Shown: positions 1 to 10,726 of the stretch, piece after piece
Layout of the letters: every line of letters starts with the position of its first letter
How positions within the stretch are numbered: the stretch's first letter is position 1
DNA from: Uranotaenia lowii
Taxonomy: Eukaryota; Arthropoda; Insecta; Diptera; Culicidae
Reading direction: 5' to 3'
DNA length: 64,000 bases
Assembly: GCF_029784155.1 (NCBI RefSeq)
Contig: NC_073692.1
Location: 433,605,228-433,669,227, forward strand
The notes under the pieces: model-generated
The model's input: only the letters and a program-made list of their open reading frames with translations
Databases searched by the model: none
Told to the model about the DNA's origin: nothing
Translations under genes and position numbers: made by a program

Positions 1-1835
1 AGAAAGGGCGTACACGAGTTCATAATTTATTCTATTATACTTTGTTAATTGAATCATTTTGCCAACACATTCACTCGGTATTTTGCTTTCAGCATAATTT
101 TTTTCTTCATTTAGTTCGTTCCCAAAGCTCCGCGAGACTGTGTGAAAAAGATTTTGCATTACAAGATTCTCATCATAACAACCGTTCTGCTTTGCTCTCA
201 CTTCATTTTGCCCATGTTACCTTTAGGTTTTTTCCCCTTTTAGTTTGCCGGTTTTCGTCACCGTCGTGGTCTGTAATTGCATTATTATCTGCAGTCATCT
301 TCAGCCATCACGATTTGCGGATTGCAACACCGTTTACCCTATTGTGTTTAAACCAAGTTGGCCTTTGTCTTAGGGGGGCGCTAGTGTGGTTTGAAAGGAA
401 TAACAAAACATAGAATCTGACTTGAACTCGTCGCATTCATCATGGGCTTCGAACATGGAACCTCTGTGTCCTTGAAAACGGAGTAATCTTTGGGGGTCTC
501 CTAAAGAGCAGGACACGATCACCGCTTAGTCAAATGCCAAGCATTCTTGGTGGGCGACCTCGAAAAAATATGCCGGTCACTTGAAGCTGTCACGGTTGTC
601 TTTACCTATCACAGAAACAAGGTAGGCTTGGTTTTGACAATAATTATAACCCGATTTTCAACTACAACTATTTTGTCATCCCAACAAGAGAAAAAAAAGC
701 TGAATCATTAACCTAAGCTAAACTAAATTTTATCAGTCCAATCATGTTCGGAATGCTTAGAAATTTCTATGCAAATCAATCTGAAACTGAATCCGGAGTG
801 GCCATTCGAGAGTCCAAATCCATCAAGTCAGCCTACCCGTTAACCAGACCAGGCTACTCGGATCAAGGTGTCATTCCATGGCTTACTCGCGCGCGATGTT
901 AAAATTCCATTCCGAACGAAGCAAAGCCAACTGCTGCTGATACTATTTGCTGTGCTGCATGTTGTACAGACAGGCACTCAATCAATGAGAAGCTACCGGG
1001 AAATTGCAGACCCCAATTATCATAGACGGCCTACTAGGTTGGCTTTTTTTTTTCTCTGAACAATACTCGAGTCAATTGGTATGAACACGGTTTTTCGGGA
1101 CAGAATTGTGAAGGCTCAATTCTCACGCTCGCTTACAATAAAAAAAAATACAATTTATTGCTGCGCAATTTTTCCAATTAATTTGGTAATTTAAAAAAAA
1201 ATTGGAAAAAATTGTTCTTGAACTCCGTTTCAAATATAGTTTGATTCCGTTTACCTATCATTGAAACATGCAAAAGCAGTTCACAGAATTCATCAGTCAC
1301 GTAGAAACCAACTCCTTTCAATAAACAATAAGGTAGCACAAAGTTCATGAAAAAGGATTGATTGTTTAAAACTTGAACAACAGCAGTTTAATTTCTAAGC
1401 CAAAAACACTGGCTTATTCTCTTTTCAAGCACTGCTCAAACCGACTGCAATTTTGATTTTTGTTCCTCAAAACTAGTTCTTTAATCGTCAAAAAAATGCA
1501 ACACACTAAAAGCCGTCGAATTAATCAATCTTCATTAATCTACAAAGCGTTTTAAGTAGTGTAGTTTGTTCTAAAATGCAAACAGCGAATTAATGAACAA
1601 GAATGTAGCTTATCAATGTCACAAATCAATGTTGGCTGCTCCTTTTCATTTTGAGTAGAAAGACAAAAAACAACAATGGTTCAAAAGCCATCGTTTTTTT
1701 TTCTTGGCAAGCATGAACCTCTACTAGTCATGATGGATATAGGGATTTAGAAAAGGTCAGTTGTTGTTTGCGTTTCCTTAGCGCTGTTGCGCCTGGTGAT
1801 AAAACTAGCGACTGGCTGGCTAAATGGTCCACAAA

Positions 1836-1867
<32 letters not shown>

Positions 1868-2392
1868 TTTAAAGCCCGATTAGAACAGGTTGAGAAATGT
1901 CAGATCACGCGAGGCTAGTTTGACTGTGCTCCGATAATCTTTATAATGAGCATGTTTTTACGACTTCCTTGCACCTTGCAGAACTGCAGTATCTGGATGA
2001 ATCTCGTCAAATCAGAACAAGCTTTTTTTCAAGACATTCTGAAATTTGAAAAAATCTTGTTCGGTTTAAAAGTTGCATTTGGGTACATTAATGAACTTCA
2101 TTTTTAATAATTTTTATAAATAAAAGAAAGGAGTGTTTATTTATGAATCAAATTTACTTATCATTGTACAACCAGGAAAACTTGAAAATGTCCACACCAC
2201 ATTATTGTCGATGATCGACACGGATATCAGTCGTCGAACTGATGATGTCGCAAAAACCTACATATCACTCCATTTCGAATACTTTTCGCTGAAAAGCATT
2301 TTCATTTTCAATAGTATCATCTCATCCTGTTCAATCAAAAATAATAGGTGAAGGCAGTTTTCTCGCAAGAGTACCGCGTAATCGGTTGCATA
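1..2392. other. AT-rich non-coding sequence
   Basis: I see no gene, splice-flanked exon or recognisable transposon here. The short open frames are the length expected by chance. A plain (GT)n microsatellite lies at about 1,837-1,864, and several A or T homopolymer runs are present. Given the minus-strand exon at 54.7 kb, this stretch may be intronic, but that is inference. Confidence 0.5.
1837..1864. repeat. (GT)n microsatellite
   Basis: An uninterrupted run of about 14 GT units is followed by a short T run. It is a simple dinucleotide repeat with no other structure around it. Confidence 0.9.
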
Positions 2393-3780
2393 ACACGAAA
2401 CGAACAACGAACGATCTATCTACGGATCGATCGATCGATCGATAGTCACTACTCCGAGGCTATAAAATGCATCATCAAATATCTCATTGCACCCGACCCG
2501 ACGCTCGGATTCGATTCGAGCTGGAAAAAATGAACCCATTCATCGTGACTCTTCATATTTCATCAAATGGCAGAGTCTGCGTCGATTTTAGCCCCTCGTA
2601 AACCTTATTTCGTCGTCGTTGGAGCCTGCAGAGAGTACAAAAGAGATCAATCACTGCACTTCGGTAGCAGCACCTTTTCCTTCAGACCCCTTTCTCTCCT
2701 AGCGAAGAAACAACCATAGCACACTTCCATTAGCCGTGTTTTCCTTATGATGAGTGCTTTTAAAATTCCGTTCCTGCATCGATCGACCGCATCGAAAAAC
2801 GTTGGATGAATGGGGTCTCAGTTGGCTGGAAGGCAGCCGAAACCTAGTAGGCTATAACAGACCGGGCATGTGGCCAAGTGTACTTGTACAGAAAAAAAAA
2901 CCGGAACTAGCCGCTCGTGTCGTCGCAGTCTTGTACGGTTACGATGCGGTCATAGTAGGCTGATCATTACCATCTAGCAGACGTCGTACCTTCTACTCAC
3001 CAGTTGTGGTAGTTCAATCGCGAATGGGTTCCTATGATGGTTTGAAGTTCATCGACAAAAAAAAAATCTTTTCAATATCCAAGTTACCGTTGAGTTATTT
3101 GTATGTATCCGGACGAACGTACCAAACATACAGTAGTAACTCGAGGGATGCAACAACGTTATATGCATATATCGGCGATTATCTGCACCATTTCTTCATG
3201 TCACGATTATCGCGTAGAAGGGAGCCCGTGTTTTCTGCCTTCCATCGTTCCTTCCTTCCTTCCTTAGTGATGAACCTCTTCTGCAACCAACCACCTAATT
3301 TATGTGCGTAAGATCTCTCAAAGTCACGAGTAAGGTGAGTTTGTTCCGAGGGTTTGTAATGCAAAACTGCCGGCACGCGATGAGCATTGAGTATTGCGAA
3401 AAACCGGACGTATTTACCTACGCCGGTCCTGCCTCTTCTTCCCGTCATTCAAAGAAGGTCACTGCGAAACCGGTTGCCGGGCGCACTACGAGTCTGGTGG
3501 CGGCCTAGCTTAAATCTGCAAAGCTTAGTGTAGGAAGGTAGGTAGAGCTATTCTAAATATGCAGTTTTGAATCGATGCCTGTGTAGGTCGGTGGTTATTG
3601 CACCAAATCGGTCGTCCATCGTCGTCGTCCTCGTTTCCTCGAATTTTCGGGGAAAAACAGAGGCGAGCAAATCCTAATCTCCGCTCAGACCAATCGCTCA
3701 CAGCGGGCGTTCGACATATTAAATTTAGCCCGTCTGACTCGTTAATTAATCAAGCCTTTTTTTTGGGTGCCCCATTCTGA
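2393..3780. other. GC-richer non-repetitive island with a TATA-like box
   Basis: This stretch is clearly richer in G and C than its flanks and contains no recognisable repeat apart from short GATC (about 2,424-2,442), TTCC (about 3,246-3,265) and TCG runs. A TATAAAA box at 2,461-2,467 is followed 25 bp later by TCATT, which resembles an insect initiator, but the spacing is short and no convincing coding exon follows. Possible roles are an intronic regulatory island or an unrecognised leader exon. I cannot choose between them from sequence alone. Confidence 0.3.
2461..2467 (+). promoter_or_regulatory. TATA-like box
   Basis: TATAAAA follows a GC-rich CCGAGG stretch, and an initiator-like TCATT begins at 2,484. 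The distance is a few bases shorter than usual and no ORF of note lies downstream, so this may be chance. Confidence 0.18.
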
Positions 3781-4924
3781 GCTTTGAAGCGTCCAGAAAA
3801 TTAGCAATCGAAATCCGATATTCAACCACTTTTTCATGATAATTTAATGTAGCAAAAAATGAAGAAAAATTTGGGTTTCATCGAAAATATTCTATAAGTC
3901 TCATAAATTGTTTGATTTTCGATTCCGAAGAACTGGAACATAACCTAGTTTCAACCGATTGGAACGAATTTATCGTGCGTCACGAGCGATGCCAATTTGC
4001 AATTTGCAGCGAAGTGAGTAGCAACCGTGCAACATTCGTGCGCGCATGAAAATGAAATTAAAATTTATCTGAAGTTGAAAACTTTTCAAGGAACGTTGAC
4101 TGTTGTCAAGCACTGTTTCAATCACTGATAAATTATAGTTATTCTTGACAACTTGGAAAAAAATCGGAACTACCAAAGTGGGACGAAACAAAAAATCCCA
4201 CTTTATAGGAAATTCCTCCAGCATTTATGAAACCAAAGAAAAACTCTGTTGCCGGGTCTTGAGTAAATCTCCATTTTTTGGTGTTCCGAACATTTCAAAA
4301 CTTAGAAGTAAGCATATTTGGAATATTCCAGATAGCCGAATTATATTGAATTGACAATCTTGTTGAAAGTTGTAGTTTTCGTTCTTACAATGAAGTCTGA
4401 AGAAAAGAAAAGGTAGGCCATGATTCGTTGGCAGCGGACGCGTTTTATTTTCACTTTGCCGATGAAAATTTTAGTTTGTCAATATTTCAGTAGTAAAATT
4501 GATTCAAAACGTGAAAACAATTGAAATGCCGTACTTCTAACTGTGTCAATCGTTTAAAGTGATCTTCAGGAAAGTAACAGTCTCCCACGGCGAGGTAGAT
4601 AATTCGAGCATCGTTTTCCTAATGCGCTGTTCAGAACTGGAATCCGTCAAGAGCTGACAGGAAAGTTGAATTTCTCAACAACTATGAGTGCCAAAAATTA
4701 TTAAGTGAGTTCGTTCCATAATAAATACTAAACATTGATTGAAATGAAAGAATGGTTTCTGAAAGTTTCTCATGGAAATCTCTAGATTTTGAATACATTT
4801 TTGTTCTCAGATTTCAAAGAATAGATAACTGGCTCGGCACCCTATTTTTTCATTCAAAACAATCCTAGTCCCTTCAATGAATTGTGTTATAAGTGTTATC
4901 ACAAATACTTAACGTAAGTGACAG
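3781..4924. other. AT-rich spacer, nothing recognised
   Basis: Low-GC unique sequence lies between the GC-richer island and the mariner relic. No open frame has coding character and no paired terminal repeats are visible. Confidence 0.5.
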
Positions 4925-4926
4925 TA

Positions 4927-6043
4927 AAGGGTGATACGGTCAAAATTTGGTCAATATCAACTTGACGTATTTCTTTCAATTTTGCATTTAAAAAACCTGA
5001 ACATCCCTCATTTTGAAGGTGTGTGTGTGTAGAATGTTGCTCCTATTTTGATTTTGGAATTCACTTTTCAGTTGTCAAAATGCCGTCCAAGGAAGAAGAG
5101 CAGCGTATCAAAATTTTGCTCGCGCATCGCGTAAATCCGAGCTACTCGCATGCAAAGCTGGCAAAATCGCTAAAAGTTGCCAAATCAACCGTTACAAATG
5201 TAATTAAAGTGTTTGGGGAACGTTTTTCGACAGCCAGGAAGTCTGGATCGGAAAGAAATAGAAAACCGGAAGCCTCTGAGACGACAAAGAGAGTTGCCGG
5301 TAGTTTCAAGCGAAACCCTAACCTCTTTCCCCGAGATGCCGCAAATAAGCTGGGTGTATCGTCTACAACCGTGCATTGAGCCAAAAAACGAGCCGGACTA
5401 TCGACTTACAAGAAGGTAGTGACTTCAAATCGCGATGATAAACAAAATACGACGGCCAAAGCGCGATCCCGGAGACTGTACACGACGATGCTGACGAAGT
5501 TTGACTGCGTGGTAATGGACGACAAAACCTACGTCAAAGCCGACTGCAAGCAGCTTCCGGGACAGGAGTTTTATACGGCAAAAGGAAGGGGAAAGGTAGC
5601 AGACATTTTCAAGCACATAAAACTGTCAAAGTTCGCGAAGGAATATCTGGTTTGGCAAGTCATCTGTACCTGTGGCTTGAAAAGCAGCATTTTCAGAGCT
5701 TTCGGAACTGTCAACCAAGAAATTTACGTGAAAGAGTGTTTGAATAAACGTCTGCTGCCTTTCCTGAAGAAACACGGTTGTTCCGTACTGTTTTGGCCGG
5801 GTTTGGCATCTTGCCATTACGGTAAAAAGGCCATGGAGTGGTACGCCGCCAACAACGTGCAGGTGATTCCCAAGGACAAGAACCCTCCCCAGAGCCAGAG
5901 CTCCGCCCAATTGAGAAATACTGGGCTTTTGTCAAGCGGAATCTAAAGAAGACCAAAAAAAATTGCTAAGGACGAGCAGCAGTTCAAGGCAAACTGGCTT
6001 TCTGCGGCGAAGAAGGTGGACAAGGTGGCTGTACAAAATCTGT
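4927..6043 (+). mobile_element. Degenerate Tc1/mariner element, ITmD37E-like, 3' end missing
   Basis: The left end starts with AGGGTGATACGGTCAAAA directly after a TA at 4,925-4,926, as expected for a TA-targeting Tc1/mariner element. A transposase reading frame follows from 5,080. The homology fades at about 6,043, and no inverted copy of the left terminus is found beyond it, so the 3' end has been deleted or replaced. The family is inferred from the transposase: a catalytic D followed by PELRPIE-type residues about 37 positions later, the layout of the ITmD37E group described from mosquitoes. This copy cannot encode active transposase. Confidence 0.85.
5080..6010 (+). pseudogene. Mariner (ITmD37E-like) transposase, inactivated
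   Basis: The start at 5,080 (MPSKEEEQRIKILLAHR) has a favourable CAAAATG context. The first 100 residues form the DNA-binding helix-turn-helix region (AKLAKSLKVAKSTVTNVIK). An in-frame TGA at 5,377-5,379 interrupts the protein. The same frame resumes and carries the first catalytic Asp in VVMDDKTYV. The second catalytic Asp, expected in a WPDLASCHYG-type motif, reads Gly (GGT at 5,800-5,802). A frameshift near 5,886-5,895 then moves the third motif (ELRPIEKYWA) to another frame. There are therefore at least three independent lesions, including loss of a catalytic residue, which points to long decay. The assignment to Tc1/mariner is secure; the subfamily is less so. Confidence 0.85.
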
Positions 6044-9000
6044 CTAAAAAATTCCTTTAAAAGGGAATTCTCTGGAAAGGGAAAAGTTCCTTCAATAAAT
6101 TCCACAATATTCTATGCGTGCATTTTGATTTCATGCTAATTTCTGAAAGACATCTTCCATAAATGAATTCATTTGAAAATGTAAGAGGCAGAATACTGAC
6201 TATTTTCAACACACTCTTACATTTCAACATTCAAAAAATCATTAAGGGATTACGAATCGTCATATATATGCGCTATCTTGGGTAATGTTATATTAAAAAC
6301 TGTTGGCTATCACTTTGTTGAAAAAATATTTTCTCTATTTGTTTCCGAGAAAATGCTTTTATGTGTAAATCATGAAAAAATGAAACGCCCTAATATAAAA
6401 GCGCAAGGATGGTGTCGAAGACACCATTTGTCTTATAGTATCTCCGTAATTGATTTCGTCACAATTAAAATGAATCCAAGACGAAACGTAAGATCAGGGG
6501 ATCGTTTAGCAAGAATACGAATGAAAAAGACTAAATTCTAGGAATCCTTCAATTGTGTCATCCAAAAATGTTCTCAATAAAACCAATCGATCATAATCTG
6601 GAAATTCCGTTTTGTATGAACCCTAAAAAGATCACTTGAGCTCCCGCCCAGTTATTCACTGAACCCGGCCCAACTCGAATAGCGAAACCAACGAACGACA
6701 TTCCACTGGATTCATCGCTGCCTTCAAGAGATTTCCAATCGAATCCAATCCAATACAATTGGCAAATAAGCTAAATACCTACCGAAATCGATAGAGAGAT
6801 TCATGTGAAACCGCAGCTCAGTGTTTAATAATTCAACAGTATTCCTCCGAACTGAATGTACCTACGTCAATGAATGATTCGTCGCTTGCACTTTTATTTA
6901 GCTCCGGTTTGGCTGACATTTTGAGTTGAGGGGTTTGGGAGGAAAGGATGAAGAAGGAAAGCAAACCGCCCGATCATAGCACCAACATCTTGTGTAATCA
7001 TCCGCGAATAGCTAAGTCTCTGTCTCTGTATCTCACCATCAGTTGTTACGATGTTCAGTTATAAGGTAGTAAAAGTTTTTGATGTAAGGTGAAATATTAG
7101 ATTCGATTTCCTCCTCTTGGTGTCCGATTGGGATTGGGTCCATCGTGATATTCTGCTAGCTGGTTCAGCTCTAAGAGCACCCAACTACTTACGCTCGATG
7201 TATTATATATGAAAGCCACGATATCCGTTTACTATTTTTTTTTGCTGGTTGATCCATCATTTGTCGATACAATGTTGGGCCAGTAGAGCGTGTCATCTAA
7301 TCTAGTTTTGAGGGCATTCCTTCAGTAAATTTTTACTCAAGTTTTGTTCTAGGTATTCTAAAACTAAGTGTAATTTAGTAAAAAAAAACACTTTCATAAT
7401 CACCTAGTAGTTGACACTCTCTACTTGTTAATGTACACGCGTGTTAGTGTGCTGGTCAACTCTACCACCTGCCAGCCAGTAGACCTACCCAAGGCCTATG
7501 GGAAAGGCATGCCAACAATGTTGAACGAAGGGTGCCTTCCACCTCAACTGACTGAGCCGGAGCGAATCGAAAGGAGTTTGGGTGACAGCCCACAACTTTT
7601 CGGAATGCCGTGGATTTATGGCCAACGAGCAATAGATTACGCGAGACCGACACCACGAGCAGCGGCCTAGCTGGAAAGTTGAAACGGAAAGAAAGGCAAA
7701 ATCTGTGTGAGTTTTTTTCGCGATATTTTTTTTACCCAAGTTTGCGACCCGAGTTGGTTCAAGTATTATGGCCTTCCCGATTCAGTCGAGGAGCTTTTTT
7801 TTTCGTCAACTCGATTAAGCCTGCATGGCAAACTTTTGCACGTCAAGTTGTTCAAGAGTTCATTAGAAAAGAGCGTGAGAGTAATTTATATCACACTTAG
7901 CACATGGCCTGCTGCTAGGCTGCAACCAACTTAAACCACTTTGTCTAAGTAGGACCATTCATCTGGGGGCCTAGACCAACCTAATGGGGGTTCGGTCTGA
8001 GTGAGATGACACGATGGCCATCCGTCGATTCCGAGAGAGCATCGCATCTCCTCGGGAAGAGTGATTGTCTGTCTGTCTGTCACGATTCGGAGTGTGATTT
8101 CACAGATCCGGATGTTGAATTTTACACCTGAACCTGAGCCGTGGATGGGTGATGGATGCATCCATTGCTCCAATCCGTCCATTCGAACGACCCCAAACAT
8201 GTGGGAATTTGTACCTGTGCAATGGACAACAACAGAGAAAAAAACAAAACTCACACGAATCGGCCTCTACCAGGTAGATCGTGGTCGTGAAGAGCCACCG
8301 ATTGATGAGCTGCCAGAGCCATTTGTTGCTGGTTGTTTCGTGTGGATTGGTTTGGCGAATTGTTTGCGATGATCGTCGTGTTTGGGAAGGTCACGCACGA
8401 TGGTGATTAATCTTAGCGCTAAACTGTTGCGGTGAGCCAACTTTCAATTTGAACGCGAAGAAGGGTGATGATGCTTGACAGATTGGAGCGTTCAGGTTGA
8501 AAAGTTTGTGTGTGCATTTTTTCGAATGTGCATATGTATGCTTGCATAGCTAACGAGTCAATGTTGGTTTGGAAATTTGTTTTTGGTTTTCGTTGCTAAT
8601 GGATTTTGCACAACCTGACAGTTGACATTTGATCCTCAAGATTGTTTGGTAAACTTTATTTTGGATATCTCGTAGAAACGTTAAGTGCAGTTTGCATAAC
8701 GAAGTATGTAGAATTTGAAAACGATAGTATTTTTTGTAATTCACATATGTTAGAAAATCGATATAAAAATATTCCTATTTAGGTCATGGTTAGTCATGGT
8801 TAGCTAGTGACAGAAAAAGTTAAAAAGATTTTTTTTCCAAGTTTTTTTTTATTTTTCAATGATGAGTAATTTAAATTTAATGGTTTCTGGGCCATTCTGC
8901 TCTAGTGAAAAGTGAAAATTCGGCCAAATGGAAAATCAAGTTTCAAATACCTTTGAACACTGAAAGGCCCAATTTTTTTTTCATTTTTGGAAGGTCCAAT

Positions 9001-9190
9001 TTCTGTCAACCCTCTACTGTATGAACTATGAGTCCGTTGAGAAAAACATTTGTCAATGGAAATACCTTTGTTGACCTCTAACAAAGAAATTTATGCCAAA
9101 AAAACAAAATTGTTTTTTCAATAGACTTAATTGTTTTGGAGGTAGGCTGAATAGCGGTACGTTATCCAAACATACCCGAAAATAGTGCCT
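6044..9190. other. Non-coding sequence with a GC-richer island (about 6,640-8,480)
   Basis: No gene or mobile element is recognised. The part from about 6,640 to 8,480 is less AT-rich and lacks repeats, like other islands in this window; the flanks are AT-rich. ORFs up to 107 codons occur on both strands but overlap one another, have no family resemblance and show no splice-site pattern. The island may be regulatory sequence within a large intron, which is inference. Confidence 0.4.
9186..9190. repeat. Target-site duplication of the copia-type element, left
   Basis: TGCCT immediately before the left LTR is repeated exactly at 10,722-10,726 after the right LTR. Five base pairs is the usual duplication for Ty1/copia integration. 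Confidence 0.9.
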
Positions 9191-9384
9191 TGTTGAGATT
9201 CGGCTCATCGTAGCAATCGATGGGACAGATAACAACATACACATAATTAATAAACAATAAGATATGTAACCATAGGGATGGTTTTACTATGAACAGGATG
9301 TTAAGATATACAATAAAGTATTCCGAGTTCTACCTCCAAGCAGAACAACTCTCTCCTTTCCACTGCACAAAGTGCTACACAACA
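9191..9384 (+). repeat. Left LTR of copia-type element
   Basis: 194 bp, TGTTGAG to CAACA. It contains an AATAAA signal in the shared stretch ending about 70 bp from its 3' edge. It matches the right LTR across its whole length, with a small indel near the middle and a poorly conserved last 25 bp. Confidence 0.9.
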
Positions 9385-9398
9385 GGTTATGTGCCCAG
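9385..9398 (+). promoter_or_regulatory. Primer binding site (half tRNA-iMet, copia type)
   Basis: GGTTATGTGCCCAG abuts the LTR end exactly as in Drosophila copia, where GGTTATGGGCCCAG primes reverse transcription from an initiator tRNA-Met fragment. One base differs. Confidence 0.85.
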
Positions 9399-9494
9399 CA
9401 CTAATGGAACTCCTGAAAAAAGCGGAATCAAGAGTGGCAAGAGCCAGTGCCGAAGGAGGGACAACGAGCCCAAGCCCGGAAGGACAATGAATCA

Positions 9495-10225
9495 GGCCAC
9501 TGGAAGGTCGTCGGTGCAGAGCCATATTGAGGTCGTTGAGCTTGGGCCACTGGAAGGTCATCAAACAGGGAAGCCAGGTGGAGGTCGACAAGCCAGGTAA
9601 GACGGGAGGTCGTCGGACAGATGCCATGGAAGGTCGTTTGGTCGGATCCTTGGAAGGTCGGCGAATCGGGAGCCAGCGGAAGATCGTCGTGTGGTGAGGC
9701 GTCGGGCCAAAATAAGAGCGACGAACCGGAATCAACAAGGTCGTCGGAACGGTGCTTTGGAAGGTCGTTGGACTGGTGCCATGGAAGGTCGGCGGATCGG
9801 GAGCTAGCAGAAGGTCGTCGTGTCAGATTCACTGGTAGGTCGTCGTACCGAAAGCCATGGAAGGTTGCCGAACGGTGTCATGGAACGTCGTCAAGTCAGG
9901 AACCAGGTGGTGGTCGTAGGAGTCACAGGTGGACTTGCGAGCGAGGTACCACGGAAGGTCGCCAAGCCGGTACCATCGAAGGTCATCGGTCCGGAAAGCC
10001 AAGTGGAGGTCGTCGATCTGGAACCACTGGGAGGCGCAGGCCTCAGCAAAAGCATCGAGGCGAAGTAGAAAGCTTCGAGCAGCAGCAGGGTTATATGGAA
10101 GGTCGTCGGCTCGGATCCAGATAGAGGTCATCCGATCAGGAATCATGAACGATCGTCGGCCCAGGAGCCTATTGGAAGGTCGTCGTATCTGGAGATCAGT
10201 TGGAGGTTGTCGAGATCGAGGTCGT
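9495..10225. repeat. Degenerate 25-bp minisatellite inside the copia-type element
   Basis: About 26 units follow the loose consensus ATGGAAGGTCGTCGG plus RTCGGGAGCC. Unit length drifts between about 23 and 27 bp. Because the unit contains no stop codon, several overlapping open frames of 80-167 codons appear on both strands. Their repeats do not stay in one frame, so I treat them as by-products of the array rather than genes. One stretch (about 10,035-10,090) departs from the pattern. Confidence 0.85.
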
Positions 10226-10518
10226 TATAAGGTCGAGTCTCGGTCACGGCGTACATAGTACTCTTCCTATCGGTTGTTAGCATTAGTAGCATCTTAACCA
10301 TTATATCCTTGAAAGATGTACGCTCTAGTCTTAAGTAGAATGTAGATCTCTTCAAAGAAATATGAAGTTTCACTGAGATCCTTTATGTGTGTGTTTGTTT
10401 TTGAAGGTCGTCGAATTGCAACAGGGGCGAGAGCGTCGTGCAATGAATGCGACGAATGAGGTCCGGTCCATGCGCTGCAGAGGAGCAACCCCATATTCAG
10501 GAGACTGCAAATGTGTAT

Positions 10519-10529
10519 GTGAGGAGGAG
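10519..10529 (+). promoter_or_regulatory. Polypurine tract
   Basis: GTGAGGAGGAG directly precedes the right LTR, the position where plus-strand DNA synthesis is primed in LTR retrotransposons. Confidence 0.8.
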
Positions 10530-10721
10530 TGTTGAGTTTTGTCTCATCGTAGCAATCGATGCAACAAATAACAAACCTACACATAATTAATAAACAATGA
10601 GATATGTAACCATATGGATGGTTTTACAAATAGGATGTTAAGATATACAATAAAGTATTCCAAGTTCTATCTCCAAGCAGAACAAGTCTCTCCTTTCCAC
10701 CACCCAAAAGGGGGTAAAACA
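10530..10721 (+). repeat. Right LTR of copia-type element
   Basis: 192 bp, beginning TGTTGAGTTTTG and ending AAACA, followed by the TGCCT duplication. The AATAAA signal is conserved. Confidence 0.9.
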
Positions 10722-10726
10722 TGCCT

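Larger units (their letters stand above)
9191..10721 (+). mobile_element. Compact non-autonomous copia-type LTR retrotransposon (TRIM-like), 1,531 bp
   Basis: Two direct repeats (9,191-9,384 and 10,530-10,721) start with TGTTGAG and end with ACA. They are flanked by the exact 5-bp duplication TGCCT. The left LTR is followed at once by GGTTATGTGCCCAG, one mismatch from the primer site of Drosophila copia, which pairs with an internal stretch of initiator tRNA-Met. The right LTR is preceded by the purine tract GAGGAGGAG. The 1,145-bp interior has no gag, protease, integrase or reverse transcriptase; most of it is a degenerate tandem array of about 25 bp units. The LTRs differ at roughly one position in eight, so the insertion is old. 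Orientation follows from the primer site and purine tract. Confidence 0.9.

Noticed and set aside
9301..10258. Overlapping ORFs of 82-167 codons on both strands within the copia-type element
   Set aside because: They arise from a stop-free 25-bp repeat that does not stay in one frame, and they resemble no gag or pol domain.
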